23,806 nt of DNA, from contig JH153689.1 of assembly GCA_000226015.1 (NCBI GenBank), positions 91,870 to 115,675 on the forward strand. Reading direction: 5' to 3'. The notes below the pieces were generated by a model that saw only the letters and a program-made list of their open reading frames with translations, ran no database searches and was not told the DNA's origin. Each line of letters starts with the position of its first letter. The first letter of the stretch is position 1. A program made the translations under genes and the position numbers. Below, in pieces: positions 1-10,600 of the stretch. The stretch comes from Mnemiopsis leidyi (lineage: Eukaryota > Ctenophora > Tentaculata > Lobata > Bolinopsidae).

Positions 1-167
<167 letters not shown>

Positions 168-704
168 TCATACAGACAGGTATTTGTTCCCCGACAGATG
201 GTTGTTGGGGCCCCTCTCTCTTTCTTTTTAATGTTGATGTGTCCTACTGACGTCACTTTCACGTAAATTAAGTTGACTCCCATCTAATTTCACCTTTGTC
301 ATGCGACTGACATAAATACAGTCTGGTGCTGTCTTTCTCCCGTTCCTCGTTATGATGGGTAATGAGGAGGGCGACAAGAACTTAGGTGTCTGGTTTTGAA
401 AATAGAAAGATGGTCAGGTCCTTAGTTGACAGTATTATACTCGAAAATCTTAATACTCGAGGTGTCCAAATAATCGTGTTCTGATTGAAACCAAATTGTG
501 AAGAACTAAAATAAAAAGCCTTTTGACGCACCATAATGTCACGTTCTAAAAAGCTTCATACATTCCTGGTTGTAAATAAGCTCATCCAGGCCCCAGTACC
601 AAAACTGTAGAGTGTAGACAAATGTAAGGTCAGTTGTACGATAAGGTCAGAGCTGTTTGGCAATGTCTAGTTATTCTCATGTACCATTAGAACTCAGGAG
701 AACT

Positions 705-732
705 GCTTAGTTTTCATTGCTTAGTTTTCATT
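705..732. repeat. Two tandem 14-bp units
   Basis: GCTTAGTTTTCATT occurs twice back to back, followed by a related GG TTAG segment. Confidence 0.85.
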
Positions 733-841
733 GGTTAGAAAACTTTTCTCCGGCGACTACGGCGACACGTCACTCTAGACGGCACACATCGCCGCCAAAA
801 TTCAGGGGAAGAACAGGAAAAGGAGCGGCTTCGTGCAGTCC

Positions 842-947
842 TTGCTATTCTGCCAGCTTTTGTTGACCTGGAATGTGGCCGGAGTTGAATTCCTGCCTGT
901 TGTTAATTGCTATTCTGCCAGCTTTTGTTGACCTGGAATGTGGCCGG
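842..947. repeat. 65-bp period direct duplication, 41-bp perfect copies
   Basis: A 41-bp segment beginning TTGCTATTCTGCCAGC and ending GTGGCCGG occurs at 842-882 and, identically, at 907-947, with 24 bp between. Perfect identity suggests a young duplication. Confidence 0.95.
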
Positions 948-3900
948 TCATTCATTTGCCTCCAGGCAGTGATACACCGTTTTCACCTTTTTTTTCACGA
1001 ATTTGATGTACCATTCTTCTATCACATGGGTGAAAGCATTTTTATTAACATTGATAATATTGCTGTACTATAGATCTTTAAATATTTTTCAATCGTGAAA
1101 TCGTGTAATTAAGACGGGTTGAGCTTGTCCTGTGAATTAGCTTAATTTTCTGCATTGTACACTCGAGCGTACGGTGTGTATATCATAAGGACAATGTGAT
1201 ATAATGGAGTCTAGGTAAGCAATTTATTTGCAAAATAGAGTCTGACCCATTGTTCCTGAAACTTTAAGATTTCTTTTATTGTCCGTGGTCTTGTCTGACG
1301 ATAAATCTTCTCGAGATCCGCTTTACTTGGATTGTGGTTTGGCCAGGGTTTTGTTGATGTGGTCGTCTATTTTGAGAGCACCGCTTAAGGCGAAGTAATG
1401 AAGGTTATGAAAGAACATAAATTTCCACTTAGTTTCAGGATGCTCTTCAAAGACAGGCCAATAAAGTTTAATTAGGATCACAACCTCAGTACAATGAGAT
1501 AGGTGTTGAAGCTTGCATCGCAACGGAAAATATATTGTTGTAAAAAAGTTACTCATTAAAGAGGTAGATGGTAGTATGATGGAACTTACGGAGTTTTTGT
1601 CTGACTAATCATCTACCGACCACAAGAAATTAAAATATTCACGGTTAATAAAGAGCAGGACGCAGTGGCTGGAAACTGCGAAGCTGCCAAGCAAGACTGT
1701 CAGCTATTCCTTGTGCTCAGACAATTTCACCCGATCTAAGTTGACCTTTTGACCTAAATCCTATCAAGTACATCGGAATGTCAATTTATCCTTTTATCGG
1801 CTGATCTAAAGTCCTGCCACGTACACAGGTGCCCTCACAACAGCACACACGTGTGTCTGTGAGTGTATTGTGTTTCTCTTCAACCCGTGAGTTAAACGCT
1901 CCGCTAGTTTTTAGTGTGTAGAAAGACTTAGCTACTTAACAATGAGATTAACAAAGTTCCCGGGGGTTAAGTGAGGTATCGACCTGAGAGCAAGGACTTG
2001 CTGTCCCTCAAATCTAGTCTGACAGTAAGATGGAATTATAAAGTTTAGATTAAATTGATTTATAACTTAACCACCAAACTATGCAATCGTGATCTACAAT
2101 CTCTTGGTTGATAACACAATGCCCGGGTGCCTGTGCATAGTGTAAATTAAATTTCTACTATATATAAAGTACTAGCCACGACTGATTACCGTAACGGTTA
2201 AGTTCTTCCATATTTAAATCACTCGGACCCCTTAATCTATTCCTAAAACTCATGGAACCGCATCGAAGAGATATCACTTTCCGTGGTTCATTAGCTCCCG
2301 ATGGTTCATTAGGCAGACTGTTTAAATAGTGTGGGGTAAATCCCCAGAGTAATCAACTAGACAGTTCCTTGGCTCGCAGTGGTACCGAGTGGTACCGTGT
2401 CTCTGGCTAATCATTTTGTGCCCTTTTCTGTACAAGACACACTTGGGAGATATTATATAAGAAAACGTAAATTATTGAACAAGGTTGCTGCTTTTAACCA
2501 GGCCGGTTTGCAAAGATGTGAAAATTGACAACTTGCTTACTAAAGTCTACACAGTCCGCTGGTTTTTAAAATCCATTTACATCTTTGTCTAGCTTGAATT
2601 AATTCTAAATGCTTTTGCAGCTTCAAAGATATAGTGTGCTTTATGTAACTTTAAAGAACGCTATATCGAACTTGATGGAAACGCAAGTTCAATAAAATGG
2701 TTAAGAGGTACAGTGGTTCACGCAGAAAAATATCTACTTCTAGATTTGTCCTGCCTTGTCTGACATCCCATAAACCTTGAACACAAACTTCAAAACTCTC
2801 GATATTCCCTCCCAACATGGCCAGCCAAACATAGTACCCCTCCCCAAACTTTCACGGACAAAAACTCCCAAAAATTAAACTCCACTGCGACTCCCCCTGT
2901 GACGGAACTAAGACCTTTAACCCCATTACATCGCACGTTCGTGTGCCACATCGCCACCTGGCAGCAGGGGTAGCAGCACTGTATTGCATTTACTCTGCCT
3001 CGTTAGAGAGACACTCTACTCCGCTCATTAAGGGACAGACAGCTCGTTATACTCTCTGTTGTTTAGTCTCGTGGAACCGTCACTTAACACAGTCCTGTAG
3101 TATTGTCACCTTGATCTTTGACACGAGGACGTGAGGTAGATTGTAATAGCTTGCAGGCGTGAGATTCGAGTAGATGTGTCATATTGACACTGCCCTGTGT
3201 TTTCTATATTTGATTAACGATCTGATTCTTTTATGCTACGCCGATTTTATTACATTTACAACCGATCTTTTGTCTCCCCAAATTGAGAAGTCCTGCTTTA
3301 AGTTGATTTTGAAGACCACTTGAATTGAAATACTTATACTTGTGACCATATCGTTGCAATCTGTTAGTTTAGATATTTGTTGCGACACCCGTTCAACCCT
3401 ACTTCGACTAATAACCATTGCAACGTGATGTTGCAATGGGAATCCTTTCTAGGATCTAGATAGAATATCAACACTATGTCGCTACTCGCTATGCCGACTT
3501 TTCATTCCATGAAATATGATTTGGGATAATCTCTACATCCCAAAATTAAAATTATGTGTTTTATACCCTGGTTGGCTGGCCTGGTACCATATGTGCGTTA
3601 TCGGAACATGAACATTATATCCCGCCCGTCGATTAACGGAACAATGCCTACGAAGAACTTAGTCATTTGGACAATCTATTTCTCCAAACGGAGCCATGCC
3701 GTATTAGCCCACGGGGAGGGCGAACAGAGAGAAATATTCATTAACATTGTCAATAGAGAAAAATGAAGCTATAGGTTGATGACTGGAGACAGTTGTTCAG
3801 ACTTGTCTAATGTCTACATAGATTGAAACAGCAGGCCAGATTTGTGGTTTCCTTTCTCATAATTTCACTGTTTGAGACAGAGATCTCATCTAAATCTACT

Positions 3901-4556
3901 GTGTAATTACTCAGAAGCCTACCGGCTGTATCTTGGAGTTGTTTAGCGATACGGGACTTCAGCCTCAGTTCTGATTAAAGAATAAGGAATAACTCCGGAA
4001 TTTATTGATTAGACGTTCAGATCACTTCAAATGTATCGTGAAATTGCAAAGCTTCTCATAGAATAATGGATCACGTATGCAAATGTTTACCTGTAATAAA
4101 AATGATTATATTTCTCTTACCGTATAAAAGAATAAAATTATCTGCAGTAACTATACTTTTTATTTCTTCTATCGGCCGAGAAAGGGAAATTGAAACAGAA
4201 GGTCGAATAATGTCTTTTGGCCAGTCATATCTAATATTCGTGGAATTTGCCCTTCAGTCCAGAATTTGGTCATAATTCATTGTTAGTGATTAGCTCGTGC
4301 GGTCACCGCGCCTATGAAACGAGACATCCGGACAACTCTTTATACTTTCATAACTGAATATTTTACATAACATGCCGATGGTCTTGGTACAATATGAGAA
4401 TATGTTCATTGTTAAACAATTGGACTGTCTAAAAATTTCCTAACAATTGAGAATATTCCTTAGATAAAAAAGAACGCTAATAGTGGAATTTATCTATGTA
4501 AGTTTTCAGGACAACTTGAGAGTGATCTTGACGAACTAACACGAATAACTTTTCAG

Positions 4557-4648
4557 CGCAAGTCGAACTAGTCAACACCCTGAACGAGGGAAAACATCAC
4601 CTGGGTGACTTTCTACCGACCGAGGAACTTGAACGCTTCATGTCAAGA
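4557..4648 (+). CDS. SUGP1: SUGP1 exon: GDFLP...ELERFM segment
   Basis: This is a 92-nt exon. The acceptor is TTTTCAG ending at 4556 and the donor is GTGAGC starting at 4649. Two bases complete an incoming codon, then 30 codons read QVELVNTLNEGKHHLGDFLP followed by TEELERFMSR. The GKH..GDFLP..ELE.FM pattern is the stretch just before the G-patch in SUGP1. The exon ends in phase 0. No stop codon interrupts it. It is too short to stand out by length and is recognised by family similarity plus splice sites. Confidence 0.85.
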
Positions 4649-7600
4649 GTGAGCACCTTCAATGCATTGTAAAAAAATTTTCATCACTTAAAACTCAGAT
4701 AATAGCTTAAATACGGTCGAGGTTAAGTTTTTTAATATGTTCAGATAACATTGTAGACAGCTGTATAAACCTAAGGCCTCGATTTACCTGCTTAATCGAC
4801 CAGGATCGGATATTCAGTTGCTCGTGGATTATATGTCTTCTAGACTCCATTAATTTACAATTTTGTTCTTGCGTATAAGATAAAGTGTCATGAATGTGGT
4901 TTTAAGTGAGGAGGGGAACTTTTTTAGGTCCTTCTTCCGAGCAAGCTCGACTCCCAGAGACGTGCACTGATTGGTAACGGGTGTGTTATGTTGTTGTGGG
5001 TGGGCCGAAGAATCAACCAAGCTACTAGATGTGTACTGAGCAGATATTTGAATGGATAAGATTTCCACTGATAGTCAATTCAGAAAATTCATAGGCCGGC
5101 ACCGTGCCGAGTCGGGTATGATCCGACAACCTCCGCATTGTCTAGATGAGTGCACTGCCAATTGAGCTACCGGCGCGGCCCTGAGTTTTAGATACCGATT
5201 TTAGTTTTCCAAGTACTGAGTACTGCCCGATATTAATTTTGAGAGGCTGAAACGCCTGTTAAACTCGATAGTGCGGCCCTAGATATAGTGTCTACATTCC
5301 ACAGTCTGACTTAAATGAACTTTAAAACAGTAAGGAATCCAGTTGGCATGCCAAGAATGATTAAAATGTTTGCTTGTCAGATAACGTTTTTTAAAGTCAT
5401 TGGTTGAGTAATTTGAGTAAATATTGAGAGTGAAGACGTCTTAAAATCTAAAATTTGCAATTCACTTAAGTGCATTTAAGCCATTTAAGATATTAACAAC
5501 GTTAAATTCCGCAATTACAATTTGCCTAAGCTAAATGTATGAACTAAATTTCGCGATCATTTTCCTGTATTTAATCAAAGTCACAACTGTCAAATTGTAA
5601 TGCGATACGAGTACAGCGTAGTACTGTAACATTTATATTTAGTAGCATATATCTAATTATTTAATACGCCAAAATGTTGCAAAATGAAATGACCGATTTG
5701 ACAAACTCAGGTGACTGGTCTCACTTTACTTCCTCTCTGGCACTAGATTTCATGTCAGTCTCTATTAGAGGGAAATAAGAACAATCTACATCCCTCTGTC
5801 CCAGAGAAAATGTACTAGGAAAGTTACACATGTTTTAGGAAGTTTGAACAAATTGTATAGCTTTACTTCTAATTCTGGCATGGTTATTCAATACTCTGGT
5901 ATGAAAAGCTAAAAAGTTTTTGGTTCCGCCATTCTCTCGTTTTTCAAAATCACGATGAAGTCGTAACACGATCCATGCCTGTACAATCTCACGTGGATTT
6001 CTGTAAAAATAAACTGATAAGAAAACCCGTGTATAATCTTACGCGTACGTATAGAATCGTATGTATTCTTATCATAATTATTATGTATAATTATTATGTA
6101 TCATAATTATTATGTATTCTTATCATAATTATGATAAGATTATAATACATTAGAGCACTGCGCTATCTGATGTCAACTCATCTTCATCGCTAACAAAGTA
6201 GTTTGAGATAATTTCTTAAACTAGCGTTTCGCCTTTCTCACCTCATGCTTTAACTTGTACTCTTATCATTAGATTATAATACATTAGAGCACTGCGCTAT
6301 CTGATGTCAACTCATCTTCATCTCTAACAAAGTAGTTTGAGATAATTTCTTAAACCAGCGTTTCGCCTCTCTCACCTCATGCTTCAACCTTAGCCCCGGG
6401 ATTTTAACAGCCACATCTTCACGCTTGTCCCTGTCGATACTTAAATCTTATACGTGTACTAATTATCTTTCACCTTAATCCGTGAATGGACCTTCTCATA
6501 TTTCCATCCCTTCACACTCCCAGAATTGTAATTCCCGGATTAACTGAGGGCACATTTCTCAGGCAACTGCTATAAAAGCGGGTCGACCAGTTCCTGCATT
6601 CCAGTCGGACAATTCCGATGCACTGACAGAGGAAAACATTGGTTTCAAGATGTTGCAGAGAGCTGGGTGGAAGGAGGGTACCGGACTAGGAGCTACCGGC
6701 TCCGGCATTGTTCAGCCCATTGACAGGTGAGGGGTCAAACTTGTTGTGTTAAATTGTTTGACCTGTTCTGGGTTCATCATTCTGAGAATTTTCGGAGTCT
6801 GCACTGATTTTCTGGCAGGAAAACTTCACGCAAATTTTCGGATTATTCATGCTTTCATGGCTCATCGAAGTGAAATTTAGATGCTTTATCCTTTATATAA
6901 GGTACCTTTAGACATCAAGCAAGGGATCGTTAATAGGGGTGAAATTTTGTTCGATGACCACTATTAATGACCACTATTAAATATTAATTTTGTCGTTGTT
7001 TTCATTGGAAGGTGTGGACAGCCTATTTCATTGGAAAATTTTATTCATCTATTTATCAATAAATAAAACATGCTCGTAACTGGTAAGCAGCCTGCACAAT
7101 TCTGCATCGTCAAAAATTCAAAATGTCCAAAATCAAGGCTTCAAATTTGTGCATTCCAAGTAAAAACTTGCTAAAGTTTCCTTGTTGTCAAAAACATGCG
7201 TTAAGTTCAGCTCATATAAAAAACTGTTGGATCTCAACAGATTGTCAAAGGTTGACTTGTTGGCCGAATTATTGCGCGAGACTACGCGACGCGGCAGTAT
7301 GTGCTTTACTTGTTTCGTTGTTTTTCTGTAATTAAGCAGATGCCACGGTACTAGGTTTGTAAGTTGAGAACTTGTTTCCGAAATTAAAAGTGACATCTAG
7401 GCGACTTGACTGAAGATATTGCTGGAATTATTTATAGTTGCTATGCAATAGTAGAGAGTATTCTAAGTGTTATAATAAGAATGGGGATTAATATTCCATT
7501 GTTTCGGATCGAAAAGTCCGTCTTAGTCTCCGAATTATGCGCTATTTTCACACAGAAATACCAAAACGTGATCGCTAACCGACCTTTACAACTTACACTT

Positions 7601-10600
7601 TACACAGGCCGTCCTATAATGACATCACACTGTAATTTTCCTAGCCTGTACTGCCCTCTCATGCAATGGAATTTTCCAGGCATATTTTCCCATAAATAAA
7701 CTTATCAACGCTTGACCCATCCCCGTCCAAGGACCATGCCTGATACTGTGGAATCCCATCAAAACGATTTGTAGTGTATCCTGGAATGTGATATTTGACC
7801 GGATCCTATGATTTCTGAAACATTATAACGTAGCATGTGAACTATCCTGCGACACTTTGACTATGTTTTATATCCACTGTAGCCAAACATATAAAATCCA
7901 TCTTGTCGCGTTTCATACATTGTTTACGCTTGTAATATTACACACTCGTGTCACTGAGCGCGACACGTGTAATTACCGTAAACCACGAAAATTTCAACTG
8001 AGATAGGGTTTCCGGGATGGTCCTATAATAACCTTCTAGATTGTTCCAAGATTAGCGCTCACTCCTGCGGCCTGTCTCTTGCCAGGTAGGGGGTAGTCGG
8101 GACGCTCTTATTAATTGGAAAGTAAGTGGTTATGTGATGTGCCAGACATCTTATTAGTGTTCCTGTAGGCTGGTACAAACTGTTGAACTGTGGTTTACGT
8201 CAGTGATTTAGGAAAAGAAGTACAGGTAAATCATTCGGTGTCAGTGGTCAGTGATTCAAGTTTGGATTTATGTATGTTACGTTTGTGGCAGCAAAAAACC
8301 AGAGTTTCCGCGAGAAGGATCCCTCAACACTTTTCATTCGAAATACTTCAGAGTATAATAAATGGGCTACCATTCAATAGAACTGGTTTTGGACCACAAC
8401 CTGTGGGGGACTACATTAGTTCATTAGTTTTAGCAGTGCGCTTTATGAAGGGCAGGCATTCGGAACGACGTCTCAGTAACAAATTTAAGCAGAACGTGAG
8501 CAGGGAGCATTGCAGTACATCGCAATATCGTTCGTTATGAAGGTTTCCAGGAATTGATTAAATGAACTTCGCTCCATCTGTCTTCTCCTTCGATAGACGA
8601 TAGCGCTTTGCACTGCTTTATTACTTGCAGTTCAGGTAATCTCAGAGCCCCGGTAAACAACCGACACTTCTCCGCTATGCATCAATGAGTAGTGTGCATT
8701 TATCGGTTCAGGAGCATTTTGCGCCCCTTTTTAACTGTAAAGAAGACTTTCGAAGACCCGATATGATTTAATACGTGACCCTACAATCTATTCTCCATAA
8801 AATATGAATCCAAATTTCAAACTGATTTCGCAGTGAAGATCTTCTGTAAAGACAAAGATAAGCGACTTGACGTAACGCGCGAATGATTAATTTGAAATTA
8901 AATTTCGCGCGCCGTACCATCTACCGTGACAGGAACTCGCGTGAGCCGCGCGCGCGGTTTTGCGTGGTGCAGCGTAGCCGGTCAGCCCGTATATTTGATA
9001 TTGCGAAGCTAAAGCAGTATGTTGTGCCTCTAGTAATTAGTATGTTGGGCCTCTTACCAATAGTTCGCAATAGTTAGATTTCATTAGTTCAATCTCTTCG
9101 ATTTTGTATGATATGTCCAATAGTTTAGCAATCAGGCCACTATTTAGGATGGAAAACGACGTGAATTTTTCGTCGTTATTTATCTGAAATTTTAATTTTA
9201 AAATCCACTCCATTGAGGGTTTTCATCTGACTTAAAGTTTCCTGTATTTTGCATTTGAGTCCAAATGGCCCAATTAGCAAGGTTGTTTTGATACATTTTG
9301 ATACATTTTTATTTTTGGGCACGTGCCAATATTGGCATTCGACAGCCTAAATCTGAGTAAAGTGTCCACTGCCGCAGCGTCCAGTCCCCGATTTAAAAAT
9401 TGAGAACATCAGTGTGAACCTGCAGTCTAGCTCTGAGCAATACCAAGGTTGTCACACATTTGAGTTCCGGTTTCGGTTCGTCTTAAGTTGAGTCCAGATT
9501 TCATTAAAGTTACAAGTAAACTAATCAGACCTTTTAACTTCTCTGTCTCTGACTTAGCTTATTCTACCCACAATTAAGCACAACAGATAATAACAAAATA
9601 AAGACAGCTAAGTCTGGCGAAAAATTATCGGTAATTGGAGTACAAATTGATTGAAACAAACCATGATTATACAATATACGTTGTTGAGTAGCTAAAGCCC
9701 AATCACTTATTGTACGAAATTTGTGAAACTAGAGGAACAAATTTATTTGAGCCTAAAACTACCCGAGGTATTAAAGTCAATAATTAACTGTGTGCATCAG
9801 TTGAGGTCTGGATCGAAATCCTAAAAAGTCACGCCCTAGCGCAAGTAAAGTAATCAACCTAGAAAATTTCTCATGAAGGTGCATTATAAAACAACGAAAT
9901 TCGTCTGATTATCCTTGTTTTCAAGTTTAAACAAAAAAATGATTTTCAAAAACCTTTAGTCGAACTTTTTTAAACAGAATCACATATTTCGATTACATTT
10001 TATCAGGTCGTTAAAATGTCAATTTTCTCCATTAATACATGGTTTTACCTTGATCGGTAGTCCACGCCTCAAAAACACTCAAAGCGGCTTCTCTTGATAT
10101 TTGTTCGAACGGAACCTTTTTTGTGGTGTCATCTATATTCTTCTTTATCTCATCATATATCAGACTGTCATCAAAGCCAATGTCAGCAGCATCCCTTCTC
10201 CCGGCTCCGTAGTAAACAGCTCTGACCCGGGACCAGTAGATCGCTCCAAAGCACATGGGACACGGCTCACACGACGTGTACAAGTCACAGTCAGTGAGCG
10301 TGTAAGTACCTGAAATCAGTCGTATGTGTCTATTTTTGTGATATAAGCGAAAAATGAATCATAATATTTTCAGCCGCGCGTGTAATTTTTATCACGTACA
10401 GCATGTAGATTTCCTAATTCGTATTTTTTGCGATTGAAAGTGTAAAGAAACTTGTTCGTCTACCTAAGTTTTTGCAGGCGTCTCTGATGCATTGCACTTC
10501 TGCGTGTGCCGTCGGGTCGTTTGTCGAAGTTACCATGTTGTGCCCTTGTCCAACAATTTTCCCGTCCTGCACTATAACGCAGCCAAAAGGTCCTCCATTT

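Larger units (their letters stand above)
168..4556. other. Upstream SUGP1 intron (inferred) with no recognised gene
   Basis: I see no exon that continues SUGP1 to the left and no recognisable protein. AT-rich sequence with scattered stops predominates. Small repeats are listed separately. One - strand reading frame of 77 codons at 1323-1556 is unrecognised and described as a finding. The stretch is inferred to be intron because the exon at 4557 enters in mid-codon. Confidence 0.6.
4649..6562 (+). other. SUGP1 intron, 1914 bp
   Basis: The intron runs from GTGAGC at 4649 to TTTCTCAG at 6562. It contains a tRNA-derived SINE-like copy, an AT palindrome and a 134-bp tandem duplication, each listed separately. 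No other coding signal is seen. Confidence 0.8.
6727..10031 (+). other. First half of the 6.1-kb SUGP1 intron (6727-12861)
   Basis: This stretch runs from the GTGAGG donor to the end of the antisense deaminase. Unrecognised open frames occur on the + strand at 7406-7699 and 8190-8540; neither resembles a family I know and both are probably chance. There is a CpG-rich hairpin at 8876-8911. A stretch at about 9258-9372 resembles the repeat at 14840-14975. Confidence 0.7.

Noticed and set aside
770-890. Possible SUGP1 exon reading GEEQEKERLRAVL on the + strand
   Set aside because: Charged run looks exon-like, but it is not clearly matched to SUGP1, has no good donor, and stops soon after (TGA in GGAGTTGA).
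2440-2475. TWEI-like reading as the SUGP1 TWEH exon
   Set aside because: Only three residues match and the frame stops within ten codons without a splice donor.
5094-5180. Functional tRNA gene
   Set aside because: Acceptor stem does not close and the T loop lacks GGTTCGA.
6605-6726. Later start of the SUGP1 G-patch exon at the CCAG acceptor 6601-6604
   Set aside because: In frame and possible as an alternative, but the earlier TTTCTCAG site keeps a linker that fits the family, so 6563 was preferred.
10101-10313. + strand open frame over the deaminase, and another at 10472-10711
   Set aside because: Shadows of the - strand coding exons.
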